From Candidatus Bathyarchaeota archaeon (GTDB lineage Archaea > Thermoproteota > Bathyarchaeia > TCS64), in contig WJJC01000052.1 of the NCBI GenBank assembly GCA_014729945.1, positions 1 to 21,139 of the forward strand: a DNA stretch of 21,139 bases. Direction: 5' to 3'. The notes under the pieces were generated by a model that was not told the origin of the DNA, did no database searches, and saw only the letters and a program-made list of their open reading frames with translations. The position numbers and the translations under genes were made by a program. This document shows positions 1 to 7,648 of the stretch, piece after piece; position 1 is the first letter of the stretch; every line of letters begins with the position of its first letter.

Positions 1-69
1 CTGGTCGTCTAGTTGACCTTTATGCTTTTCGCTGGCGTATTCTAATGCTTTGTCTACAAGTGTACTCAT
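1..69 (-). CDS. HD-domain / RelA-SpoT-like phosphohydrolase, N-terminal fragment
   Basis: Only the first 23 codons lie in the window; the gene runs off the left edge. The reverse strand from the ATG at 67-69 reads MSTLVDKALEYASEKHKGQL followed by DDQ. The pattern ALEYAsxxHKGQ is the typical opening helix of small HD-domain (p)ppGpp hydrolases of the MESH1/SpoT type, in which it is followed by a PYIxHP motif that would lie outside the window. The role, metal-dependent hydrolysis of (p)ppGpp or a related nucleotide, is inferred from this short stretch alone. The catalytic HD residues are not visible. Confidence 0.6.
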   Translation of the reverse strand, partial: MSTLVDKALEYASEKHKGQLDDQ

Positions 70-118
70 GTGGTGTTTTCTGTATCCGTGTTGTAATAAG
101 GTTGTTTAGATTATAGGT

Positions 119-1096
119 TTAAGTTCTATTTTCTATGTTTCGATTTTTTAAATTTAATAGAGTTGATAGCAATACCCCTGGTATTATCATCCAATAAGGA
201 ACTGGGATCATGTTTTGGGATTCTTGTTTTAATTTGAATGTATCTGTTCTCATTAAGTTGTTGTTAATCTCTATGGATACAATCCAATCCCCTTCTGGGT
301 TGTCTATCTGATTTAGATCTAATGGGTAATATGCTGTAACCTCTCCACTTAGCTCTAAAGTATAATCTTCAATTATCGTTATCTCGTTTGGTCCTGTAAA
401 TACCCATGTAATCGTGTCTCCTATTTGAGCGTCTTTTAGTTCAAGTAAACTATTTACTGTATTGGTTGGATTAAATTTGTTTGTAATATCTATTGGTTCA
501 TAGTTTTCTGTTACTTCTTTACATAATACATGATCTATTAGTGATATAGGGGCTGCTTCTTGTGGGTTGGGCTCCGTCTTTTCACTTGGTATATATTCAT
601 AGCACAGCGTTCCCCGTACATTATGATACCAATAAGTTGTCTCATCGTAATTTGGGCCTTCGGGTGGACCCGTTATATTTCCCACAAAGTAGTGTTCAGG
701 CCAAACCATTATCTTGAGCGTTCCTTGAGTTACGTTAACGGTATTTCCGTAAGTCCATTCCTCTGAATCTTTTTGAGTATTTATGGTTAACATTTTTGAT
801 ACGATTTCGATATCATGTATTTCTTCCCCCATACCGAATGGGTTTTCGGCTTCATCCCATTCTAGTTCAGTGCTAAGCTTTATCACCCCTTTTTGAGGAA
901 TTGTGAGGGTAAAATTTTGGTATGGAATATTGTGCTTTACCGATCCATCTGTGTACTCTCGTACCCAGTATTATCCATTGTTCCATTGAAAGTCGCCTAC
1001 GGTACCTGTAATTTGTGCAGAACAGGGTGTGAACATGAAAAATATTAGTATAACTATAGGGAATAGCGTATAAATTTCACGTGTAGTTAACTTCAT
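119..1096 (-). pseudogene. secreted, C-terminally membrane-anchored surface protein interrupted by an in-frame TAA
   Basis: The reading frame starts at the ATG at 1094-1096 and runs 325 codons to 119 with one interruption, a TAA codon (plus-strand TTA at 971-973) at codon 42. The N-terminus is a clear signal peptide: a short charged start, a hydrophobic stretch at residues 8-24 and a likely cleavage after CSA (25-27). The frame continues past the stop as YWVREYTDGS and on into the 255-residue open frame that begins at the ATG at 886. The body is rich in Asn, Thr and Glu and looks like beta-sandwich extracellular sequence. The last 30 residues form a membrane anchor (PYWMIIPGVLLSTLL) followed by a basic tail, so the mature protein would sit on the outer face of the membrane. 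No family is recognised. As read, only a 41-residue peptide or an unsecreted C-terminal part could be made. Point mutation and sequencing error are both possible. Confidence 0.7.
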
Positions 1097-1157
1097 ATCT
1101 TTAACTCCATTTATTGGTTGATGCCTCTAGTTATTTATCAATATATTTTATTTTTTT

Positions 1158-1397
1158 TTATTTTTCTTGATTTATTACTATAAATGTAATTGTATTTTTG
1201 ATATGCTCTATTCTCCGTATTTTAGTTGTTACTAATCTGCTTAATTCTTCACGGTTATTTGCCTCGATCTTAGTTAGAATATCATATATTCCGTATAGTG
1301 CGTAGTGTTCTTTTACCTCTGGGATTTCTTTAATGTCATCAATTACTTCATCCTCGAAACCTAGTTCTGTGTTCATCGCAACGTAAGCGGTAATCAT
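1158..1397 (-). CDS. stand-alone Lrp/AsnC ligand-binding (RAM) domain protein
   Basis: This 79-residue protein consists only of the alpha/beta RAM domain that forms the effector-binding half of Lrp/AsnC regulators. It has no helix-turn-helix. The start reads MITAYVAMNTE, and the motif YALYGIYDILTKIEA (about 32-46) matches the family's GxYDxxxkvea strand-helix, followed by IRRIEHIKNTITFIV. Such proteins (SraA-like) are known to assemble as dimers or octamers and may bind amino acids or mix with full-length Lrp proteins. The start is supported by an AGGAG sequence nine bases before the ATG. It lies between the interrupted surface-protein gene and the DUF1508 gene on the same strand. The ligand cannot be predicted. 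Confidence 0.85.
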   Translation of the reverse strand: MITAYVAMNTELGFEDEVIDDIKEIPEVKEHYALYGIYDILTKIEANNREELSRLVTTKIRRIEHIKNTITFIVINQEK

Positions 1398-1509
1398 TTC
1401 ACTGAACTCCTATATTGTGATGTGGAATCGTCGTACATAAATCATTCACAAACAGTAAAGGAGGTAATGGTCCCTTTTACGACATTATGGTTTTTATTTT
1501 CCAGTTCTT

Positions 1510-1713
1510 CTATTGGTTTGCTTTTTCTTCTGGAACAATTTTTGTGATCTTACTTCTACCTGACTCTTTTTGTATGTTTCTTATTGCCTTTAGGCAGCTT
1601 TCATCTGTTTCATATCCATAAGCGGATTCTGCCATAGTTCTATTGTTAGGTGCTATAAATCTCCAATACCATTTATTGTATTCTTTTTGGTACATTTGAT
1701 ATTTATATGCCAT
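1510..1713 (-). CDS. DUF1508 (YegP-like) family protein
   Basis: A 67-residue protein with one copy of the DUF1508 fold. The pattern W(Y)WRFIAPNNRTMAES (residues about 16-31), then GYETDESCLKAIRNIQKES (33-51), matches the family signature of a WRF/L strand, a small-residue turn, and a helix carrying a CxxAI motif. These proteins are small alpha/beta units without an established enzymatic role; some bacterial members occur as tandem duplications, while this one is single. The C-terminal tail is charged. It sits upstream of the RAM-domain gene on the same strand with a gap of 112 bases, so joint transcription is possible but not shown. Confidence 0.8.
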   Translation of the reverse strand: MAYKYQMYQKEYNKWYWRFIAPNNRTMAESAYGYETDESCLKAIRNIQKESGRSKITKIVPEEKANQ

Positions 1714-1850
1714 TTACCTTTCTCCGGCTCTTATAGAAGCCTAACAAAGTTTGTATAAAAAATATTATATATGCTAGATATGTGTTTGGCGATTAATAAT
1801 TTAACAATATTATGACTCTATTTCCTATTTTTACCTGTGTCTATTCCTAA

Positions 1851-1863
1851 ACGATTTTAATAT
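1851..1863 (+). promoter_or_regulatory. TATA-like box of the elongation-factor-like gene
   Basis: The AT-rich element ATTTTAATAT, with a following C, is centred about 27 bases before the ATG at 1884. That spacing would place transcription start at or next to the start codon, the leaderless arrangement common in archaea. No Shine-Dalgarno sequence is present. Confidence 0.5.
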
Positions 1864-1883
1864 CAACCTAACTATGTTTAACT

Positions 1884-2141
1884 ATGAAGAAAGATAATGA
1901 GAAAATAGGAGACGTGGCCCATTACTTCACTGATATTGAAGTAGCAATCATAGATCTAATGGACGACTTGAAATTAGGTGATAAAATACGTGTAGTAGGT
2001 GCTACAACTGATTTTGAACAGGATGTTACTTCAATGCAAATAGAGCATGAAGAAGTGGATAAAGCAGCATCTGGAGACTCTATTGGGTTAAAGGTTAAGA
2101 AAAGAGTCCGAGAGGGCGATGAGGTATACAAGATAACTTAA
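1884..2141 (+). CDS. translation elongation factor-like protein (EF-Tu domain II-type beta-barrel)
   Basis: An 85-residue protein made of a single OB/translation-barrel fold. Residues 30-40 read KLGDKIRVVGA, then TDFEQDVTSMQIEH (42-55) and GLKVKKRVREGDEVYKI near the C-terminus. This is the pattern of the small archaeal proteins usually labelled elongation-factor-like, which resemble EF-Tu/EF1A domain II and the barrel at the C-terminus of U32 peptidases. There is no GTPase domain. The role is unknown; binding to RNA or to a protein partner is an inference from the fold. The gene has its own leaderless-type promoter and is convergent with the SAM hydrolase gene, whose stop lies 21 bases away. 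Confidence 0.8.
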   Translation: MKKDNEKIGDVAHYFTDIEVAIIDLMDDLKLGDKIRVVGATTDFEQDVTSMQIEHEEVDKAASGDSIGLKVKKRVREGDEVYKIT

Positions 2142-2162
2142 AAACATGAACCATATTCTAAA

Positions 2163-2954
2163 TTATTTCTCTATTTTAATTTGTGTCCCCTTCTTTAGCT
2201 CCATTTTTTTGGCAGCGTTTCCTTGATTTATACTTACCTCCAGGTAGCCTCCTCCAGCAACAAGAAGTAATGGTTCATCTACAGGAACTTTACTGAACCT
2301 GTCCACATAAGGCAAGTTCATGGTACGTTCGGGGGTTTTTATTTTGAGTTTATCATCCATTTTTATATTCGTTTTTTCAAGTGTCTCATAGGTTATATTG
2401 GTCACGCAGTTACCGAAGCCATCTACGTGTATTATCTCTCCACTAATGGTATTTTTTTCTATGGTTGGTGTGTAGCTTGGTAGTCTTATGATGTCTTCTA
2501 GTGGCGTTCCTATATTCTCTGGTTTTTCTCCTCGGCTCAGCAAGGCTCCAGCTGGACCAAAAGTGTCTCGTCCGTCAAAAACCATGCTAATTTTAGTTGG
2601 AAAATCGGGATGCCCTATAATCTCATATACTTCTTCCATTCCTAAACGTTCTGCTGCAGGAGCCATTAATCCATTATCAGGACCTACTAGCCATGCTTTC
2701 TTAGTTTTTATTATTACGGGTTTTCTCTTGCTTCCGACTGTTGGGTCAACAACGCCGATGTGAACTGTGTTTTCTGGAAAATATGGTACTGATCGGGCTA
2801 GGTGAAATGCTCCGGTGGTGATATCGTAGTTACCTATGTCGTGGCTAATATCTATGATGCTGGCTTCGGGGTTTATACCGAGGATTACACCTTTCACTTC
2901 CGCTACATAACTGTCTCTGATTCCGTAATCTGTTAACAGCGTAATAACTGTCAT
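2163..2954 (-). CDS. SAM hydrolase (SAM hydroxide adenosyltransferase, DUF62 family) with altered catalytic triad
   Basis: 263 residues, the usual length for the family that splits S-adenosylmethionine to adenosine and methionine with water; it is related to the fluorinase and chlorinase. The N-terminal domain opens ITLLTDYGIRDSYV (4-17), with VVDPTVGSKRKPV at 68-80 and VGPDNGL at 90-96. The C-terminal barrel holds GFGNCVTNIT. The described catalytic triad is Asp-Arg-His. Here D70 and R77 are present, but the segment that usually reads FHGRD reads FDGRD (126-130), so the His is D127. The codon is GAC instead of CAC. A TATA-like box at about 2981-2991 lies some 30 bases before the ATG, consistent with a leaderless transcript. 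The fold assignment is secure; activity on SAM is less so because of the substitution. Confidence 0.9.
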   Translation of the reverse strand: MTVITLLTDYGIRDSYVAEVKGVILGINPEASIIDISHDIGNYDITTGAFHLARSVPYFPENTVHIGVVDPTVGSKRKPVIIKTKKAWLVGPDNGLMAPAAERLGMEEVYEIIGHPDFPTKISMVFDGRDTFGPAGALLSRGEKPENIGTPLEDIIRLPSYTPTIEKNTISGEIIHVDGFGNCVTNITYETLEKTNIKMDDKLKIKTPERTMNLPYVDRFSKVPVDEPLLLVAGGGYLEVSINQGNAAKKMELKKGTQIKIEK

Positions 2955-3201
2955 ACCTCTTATTGGGGGCGGTGCTTTATGGATTTTATAGTGGAATTTC
3001 TTGATTTAACGCTCTTTATCTGCTAATTTGTAGCGAGGCTGTTCTGTGTTTTACTCCAAGGGGCTCGGAATCAAAAAGGGAAAGCGTTTTTTCTGTTTAT
3101 TTGATATGATTCCATTTGTCTATGGGTCTGTTGACTATACGAGTCTTCTTCAGCATAGATATTAACTCAACAAACATATCCTAGATCAAGATAAAAAGGG
3201 A

Positions 3202-3714
3202 TTATTTTTTCCCGTATTTTTCGTAATGAACTAGGGTTTCTAGTTCTTTTCTCGTCTTGGTGGGTTCTTCGTCCGGATACCCTGTTGCTATTAGCCCTAG
3301 AACGTTGAGATGGTCTGGAACGTTGAGCATTGCCTTAATTTTTGGCTCAAATGAGGAACCAATAACTCCTGCCCAGCATGTTCCTAGGTCTATACTGTGG
3401 GCTTCTATCATGTATTGGAGTGTTGCTAGAGCTGTGTCTGAGATATGGTATTTTTCATGGATCTTGGGGTTTGTTAGTGGTATGAATACTACTGGGCTTT
3501 CTGCAGTGAATCGTGCGTAGGGATGTATGTCTGCTAGTTTTTCTCGTGTTTTTTTGTCTTTTACGATTAGGAATTCCCATGGTTGTTTATTTGATGCACT
3601 GGGGGCCCATCTTGCGGCTTCAAGGCATTTTTCTATTTTTTCGTCTTCTACTTGTTTGTCTTTGTATCTTCTGATGCTTCTTCGAGTTTTTAGTAATGTG
3701 AGTGCGTCTTTCAT
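3202..3714 (-). CDS. nitroreductase family protein (FMN-dependent oxidoreductase)
   Basis: 170 residues. The N-terminal motif KTRRSIRRYKDKQV (9-22) is the FMN phosphate-binding RRSxRxY signature, and AARWAPSASNKQPWEF (33-48) is the second conserved FMN contact of the family. GLIATGYPDEEP near residues 140-151 is the C-terminal flavin-binding G(Y/F)P segment. These enzymes are cytoplasmic homodimers that use FMN and NAD(P)H to reduce quinones, nitro compounds or other acceptors; the natural substrate cannot be read from the sequence. At 170 residues it belongs to the short archaeal-type group. It is isolated between the SAM hydrolase gene and a small unknown gene on the same strand, with a 250-base gap on its downstream side. 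Confidence 0.92.
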   Translation of the reverse strand: MKDALTLLKTRRSIRRYKDKQVEDEKIEKCLEAARWAPSASNKQPWEFLIVKDKKTREKLADIHPYARFTAESPVVFIPLTNPKIHEKYHISDTALATLQYMIEAHSIDLGTCWAGVIGSSFEPKIKAMLNVPDHLNVLGLIATGYPDEEPTKTRKELETLVHYEKYGKK

Positions 3715-3865
3715 TGTGTTTAATGTTTTTCAGTTAAGTTATTTAAAGATACCAAGGACTGTGTTATGTTATAGTTTATTTTTTCTGGTGGTATGTTTTC
3801 TTGAGTGTATTGTTTTGCGAATATATTTCCCATGGTGGTTATTTGTTTTATTAGTATATTGTAGT

Positions 3866-4156
3866 CTAGATGTTTTTATGCTGAGTGATGTGGGTTTTTA
3901 GTGTGTATTTTCCGTTTATGGTGTCTTCTTTGATGTTTTCTTGACCGTTTTTCCATAGTTCGTAGAGGATCATACGATTGATGCCTTCTAGGTCTTGTTC
4001 ATGGATATTGTTATGTTCGTATATGAACCAGATTGTTTTGTCTCTTTTGGTTTGGTGGTCTCTAGGTTTTGGTTCGTTTTTTATTAGTTTCGTGAGGTAT
4101 TGGGTTTGGTTGAGGTTATTTAGTGGTTTTGTTTTTCTGGTTCTTGGCTTATTCAT
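3866..4156 (-). CDS. small basic protein of unknown function
   Basis: A 96-residue open frame that I do not recognise. The first third is very basic and polar (MNKPRTRKTKPLNNLNQTQY). The middle has an aromatic segment, TIWFIYEHNN, followed by a possible helix, DLEGINRMILYELWKNG, and a polar tail. Codon choice (AGA for Arg, CTA/CTC for Leu, AAC for Asn) resembles the neighbouring minus-strand genes, which supports real coding, but there is no convincing Shine-Dalgarno sequence or promoter. The plus strand here is very rich in G and T, so overlapping plus-strand frames are likely shadows. A nucleic-acid-binding role would fit the charge but is only a guess. Confidence 0.45.
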   Translation of the reverse strand: MNKPRTRKTKPLNNLNQTQYLTKLIKNEPKPRDHQTKRDKTIWFIYEHNNIHEQDLEGINRMILYELWKNGQENIKEDTINGKYTLKTHITQHKNI

Positions 4157-4380
4157 AATTTGGGTATTGGTTTTGGGGTGATAAGTTCTGTGTTGTTGAC
4201 GGTCGGTGGAGGCCCGGATTTTTTCCTCGGGTGTGAGTTGGTGTTATTTAGTTGGCTATATGTCTCATTGAGTGAACGATATGATTAATTGGATTTTTAT
4301 TCAAATAATGAAAAGGAATTATTTACATTCTGTGTTTACCGGGGGTCAATCTTGCTAGGTTATTCCACCGTATATGAGGA

Positions 4381-5231
4381 CTAGGAGCTTCCAGTTAATC
4401 CCAGTATTTTCATAGACTCATCCGGAGACTCAACCTCTATATTCAGAGATTCAGCGATGGTTATTATTCTCTCTAAGAGTCGTGCGTTACTCTTCAATAG
4501 CTCTCCTTTTCGTAGGTATATATTATCCTCCATTCCAACCCGTGTGTGTCCTCCATAGTCATGGCGAGATTACACATGAGTAGCTCTGTTCTGCCGAGAC
4601 TGCATAGACTCCAAGTCCACTCCGGTTATATTTCTTCAACACAGTAGACAAAGGTTTTTGGGTGGGTGAGAAATCCGTTCTCCCCACCATTACGAATTGT
4701 AGATGTATGGGTTGTTTGAAGACGCCTTGAGCACTTAGTAGCTTGGCTGTGTTAATCATTCCCGTGTCATATATCTCCAGCTCTGGTTTGATACCGTGAT
4801 CATTCATGTATTTGGTCTATCTTTTTATTCGTGGGGTTTGGTTCATGAAAACTCCCTTGTATGGTGGTGTCCAGAGGTTGATGGTACCCAGATTTATGAG
4901 CATCATTTCTTGTCCCAGTATACATCTCTGCTCTATCATCTTATCCAGTTCTTCATCCGTTGCCTGTCTGCCTCCACCCGTGGTGACGTTACAGATTAGG
5001 TTTGTTTCTCTATGTATTTTCTCCACATATGCTCCTAGAACTGGATTGGGGTCCGGGTGGGGGTTCCCTGTGTGGTTCTTTTGCATGTAGGTGGACAATG
5101 CTGGCTCCGGCTTTCCAACACTTGATGGCTTCCTTTGTAACCTCGTTAACCGTTGTCGGAACATATGGTGTCATATCGCGGCTCACCGGTTCTCCGCCGG
5201 TTATGGCCGCGGTGATGATTAATTTACTCAT
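4381..5231 (-). pseudogene. beta-keto acid cleavage enzyme (BKACE / Kce, DUF849 family), frameshifted
   Basis: The family condenses a beta-keto acid with acetyl-CoA to give acetoacetate and a new acyl-CoA, using zinc. The gene starts at the ATG at 5231 (MSKLIITAAITGGEPVSRD) and ends with the TAG at 4381-4383 after LGLTGSS, about 283 codons and the normal length, but the frame changes repeatedly. Changes fall near 5070 (after HLHAKEP, resuming at TGNPHPDPNP), within about 4806-4832 (in-frame TAG), near 4573 and near 4552 (resuming at GGHTRVGMEDN). Family active-site features are all still readable: E14 in TGGE, zinc ligands H47 and H49 in VHLHA, and the RVGMED block with Arg, Glu and Asp. It lies 19 bases after the aminotransferase gene, so they formed one operon. 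Recent decay or read/assembly indels both fit. Confidence 0.85.
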
Positions 5232-5250
5232 ATCTGAGCATCCTCTTGGT

Positions 5251-6570
5251 TTAGAGAAGTTGTGCCTCCACTTGGTTTATGGATTCTGTGAGGATTTTTA
5301 CTATCTCGTCTACTTCCTCTTTAGTTGTTATGAGGGGTGGCGCGACCTGTATGTGGTCGCCTTTTACACCGTCTATGGTACCTACTCCCGGGTATATTAA
5401 TAGCCCATTCTCGTAGCATTGCTCCACTACTTTATCATAGTATTTTATCTCTGGATCAAAGGGTTCCTTAGTTTCCTTGTCTCTCACGAACTCGATGCCG
5501 GCGAATAATCCCATGCCCCTGATGTCTCCCACGGTTGGGTTGTCGTTTAAAGTTTCCAGTTTATTGTGGAGATATTCCCCGTTTTTTCTAGAGTTTTCAA
5601 CTAGATTATGTTTAACCATATATTCAAGCACAGCTAATCCAGCTGCACAGACCACCGGGTGGCTACCATATGTGTGTCCATGTGCGAACGGCTCATCGAA
5701 AGCATCGTAAACCCTGTTGCTGGCTATTGTAGCTCCAAGAGGTAAGTATCCCCCTGCTAGACCCTTGGCTGTGGCTATAATATCAGGGATAGTATCCCAG
5801 TGATCTATTCCCCACATTTTGCCTGTCCTGCCAAGTCCGGTCATAACCTCGTCTGCGATGAATAATACTCCATGTTTATCGCATATCTCACGTATTATCT
5901 GGAAATACCCTGGTGGTGCTGGAACCGTGCCTAGAGTAGCGCCCACCAGCGGCTCCGCTATGAACGCTGACACATATTCTGGACCTGTTGCCTTGATCTG
6001 AGTATCAAGTGCATGAGCGCATTCAAGGTCGCATGTATCACAGGTCTTACCATACCAACATCGATAACAGTAAGCCGGTGGAATATGAGGAACATCGAGT
6101 AACATAGGCACGTATCTTTTTCTACGTGCAATGTTTCCCGACATACTTAATGATCCTAATGTGTTTCCATGGTAGCTCTGCCACCTAGCTATGATTTTAC
6201 TTCGTTTAGGCTCCCCGTTTAGCAGATGATATTGTCGAGCCATCTTGGCCGCTGACTCAGTTGCCTCCGAACCCCCACAGCTAAAGAACACATAGTTAAG
6301 TGTATCCGGGGCGAGTTCAGCTAATTTATCTGCGCAGTCTTTCACTGATTTCGTGGTAAAGTGACTGCTATGAACATAGCTCACTTCCTTCATTTGCTTG
6401 TTGACAGCTTCTGTTACTTCTTCCACGCCGTGCCCAATGTTGACGCAGATAGGGCCACTGCTTCCATCAATGTACTTTTTTCCTTCCTTGTTCCAGAGAT
6501 AGATCCCTTCTCCTTTCACCATCTCGTGGAGTCTACTTGATCCACGTGAGAAAATATGTTTACCTGACAT
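5251..6570 (-). CDS. class III PLP-dependent aminotransferase
   Basis: 439 residues, full length for class III (fold type I) aminotransferases, which move the amino group of omega- or beta-amino acids, or of taurine-like amines, to pyruvate or 2-oxoglutarate. Visible motifs are SGPICVNIGHG (38-48), FSCGGSEATESAAKMAR (96-112), WQSYHGNTLGS (130-140), the cofactor aspartate in FIADEVMTGLGRTG (237-250) with D240, and the Schiff-base lysine K269 in ATAKGLAGGYLPLGA. An insertion at 168-184 carries five cysteines (C168, C171, C177, C180, C184) and may bind a metal or simply mark a subfamily. A TATA-like element (plus strand 6590-6602) lies just before the ATG. The gene is followed by the BKACE gene and diverges from the dehydrogenase/CoA-transferase operon, so its substrate is probably a beta- or omega-amino acid handled by that pathway. 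The exact substrate is not predictable. Confidence 0.92.
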   Translation of the reverse strand: MSGKHIFSRGSSRLHEMVKGEGIYLWNKEGKKYIDGSSGPICVNIGHGVEEVTEAVNKQMKEVSYVHSSHFTTKSVKDCADKLAELAPDTLNYVFFSCGGSEATESAAKMARQYHLLNGEPKRSKIIARWQSYHGNTLGSLSMSGNIARRKRYVPMLLDVPHIPPAYCYRCWYGKTCDTCDLECAHALDTQIKATGPEYVSAFIAEPLVGATLGTVPAPPGYFQIIREICDKHGVLFIADEVMTGLGRTGKMWGIDHWDTIPDIIATAKGLAGGYLPLGATIASNRVYDAFDEPFAHGHTYGSHPVVCAAGLAVLEYMVKHNLVENSRKNGEYLHNKLETLNDNPTVGDIRGMGLFAGIEFVRDKETKEPFDPEIKYYDKVVEQCYENGLLIYPGVGTIDGVKGDHIQVAPPLITTKEEVDEIVKILTESINQVEAQLL

Positions 6571-6646
6571 GGTTTAATGTCTTGTTATAGTAATTTAATG
6601 ATAACTATGGGGAAAATATGAAAGCCTTCTGGGGGTATGAATTGGT
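6571..6646. promoter_or_regulatory. divergent promoter region of the beta-keto acid cluster
   Basis: These 76 bases separate the aminotransferase gene (leftward) from the dehydrogenase gene (rightward) and must hold both promoters. The AT-rich stretch at about 6585-6602 (TTATAGTAATTTAATGAT) contains TATA-like sequence for the leftward gene about 25 bases from its ATG, and could also serve the rightward gene. A GGGGG run at 6631-6635 lies about 11 bases before the rightward ATG. Sharing one short region suggests common control of both arms. Confidence 0.4.
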
Positions 6647-7603
6647 ATGATTGAAGGTATTGAAAAGATAGCGTGTATTGGATCTGGTTTAGTCGGGCAG
6701 AGCTGGGCTGCGCTTTATGTATTACACGGATACCATGTAGTTTTACAGGATGTATCAAAAGAAAAACTATTGACGGCTGTTAAACGGATATATCACCACA
6801 TGGATGTATTGGTTGAAGCGGGACTAGCCCAGAAACAAAATAAAGCTGAGATACAGTTAACCACTACTACCCGTCTTGAGGATGCCCTAAGAGGCGTGGA
6901 TTTTGTAACAGAGTCTGTTTATGAGAGTCTAGATGTTAAACGTTCACTATATGCCAAGATGGATAAGTTGACGCCTGAGGATGTGGTACTGGCTAGCAGC
7001 ACCTCGGGATATATGATGAGCGAGATCGGGCAAGATATGAAGAATCACCCGGAGCGGGCGATAGTGGCTCATCCGTGGAACCCTGTGCATCTTATTCCCT
7101 TGGTAGAACTGAGTCCCAGTCCCTATACCAGTAAGGAGACTATTAACTGGACGTATAAATTGATGGACGATATTGGCCGGGTTCCCGTGGTATTAAAGAA
7201 GGAGGCCCCTGGTTTCATCGCCAACAGGATATCAGTGGCATTATGGAGGGAGGCGCTGGACATCGTGAATCGTGGTATTGCCTCAGTTGAGGACGTCGAC
7301 AAGGCTATCATGGCTGGACCAGGTATCAGATGGGCAATGATGGGCCCCTATTTAACATATCATTTGGGAGGAGGCGAAGGTGGCATTGAGTATCTTATGG
7401 ACCACATCGGGGTTAAGAAACAGGAATGGCTAAAGGATATGGCGAATTGGACAGAGTTTCCTGAGGGCGTCAAGGACAAAGCAGTACAGGGGGTCGATGA
7501 ATTGGTGGGGGATATGAGTCTTGAGGAGCTTGAGGCTTGGAGAGATCAATACCTTATCTCGTTGAACAAGCTTCTCTGGAGCGGAGACCGGGAAATATAC
7601 TAG
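6647..7603 (+). CDS. 3-hydroxyacyl-CoA dehydrogenase family protein, L-carnitine dehydrogenase-like
   Basis: 318 residues. An N-terminal Rossmann fold with the NAD-binding GSGLVG motif (12-17) and an acidic D35 at the end of strand 2 point to NAD. E89 (DFVTES), SSTSGYM (117-123) and the catalytic His in AHPWNPVHLIPLVEL (H142, N145) are the family's catalytic features, followed by APGFIANRIS. The C-terminal GPGIRWAMMGPYLTYHLGGG block is characteristic of the carnitine 3-dehydrogenase / lambda-crystallin branch, which oxidises free beta-hydroxy acids rather than CoA esters. The probable reaction is beta-hydroxy acid + NAD+ to beta-keto acid + NADH. It is the first gene of a rightward operon with both CoA-transferase subunits and lies opposite the aminotransferase/BKACE pair. 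In bacterial carnitine degradation the same dehydrogenase type feeds a BKACE. Family placement is strong; carnitine as the substrate is inference. Confidence 0.9.
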   Translation: MIEGIEKIACIGSGLVGQSWAALYVLHGYHVVLQDVSKEKLLTAVKRIYHHMDVLVEAGLAQKQNKAEIQLTTTTRLEDALRGVDFVTESVYESLDVKRSLYAKMDKLTPEDVVLASSTSGYMMSEIGQDMKNHPERAIVAHPWNPVHLIPLVELSPSPYTSKETINWTYKLMDDIGRVPVVLKKEAPGFIANRISVALWREALDIVNRGIASVEDVDKAIMAGPGIRWAMMGPYLTYHLGGGEGGIEYLMDHIGVKKQEWLKDMANWTEFPEGVKDKAVQGVDELVGDMSLEELEAWRDQYLISLNKLLWSGDREIY

Positions 7604-7648
7604 GCTTTTGGGGAAAACATCAAGTCCTCATTCCCCATATATTGCTCT

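Noticed and set aside
971..973. Stop-codon recoding (selenocysteine or pyrrolysine) in the surface protein
   Set aside because: The codon is TAA, which neither system uses, and no recoding element is visible.
3527..3901. A 124-codon plus-strand frame overlapping the nitroreductase gene and its upstream region
   Set aside because: It is antisense to a clear nitroreductase and its Phe/Leu/Ser/Val-rich content follows from the T-rich strand, so it is a shadow frame.
4202..4232. CCCG and CGGG around a T-rich loop, resembling a terminator hairpin
   Set aside because: The stem is only about four bases, the T run lies in the loop instead of after it, and no gene ends here in a suitable position.
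5002..5400. A 132-codon plus-strand frame across the BKACE / aminotransferase junction
   Set aside because: It is antisense to the recognisable BKACE and aminotransferase sequences. No family pattern is seen in its translation.
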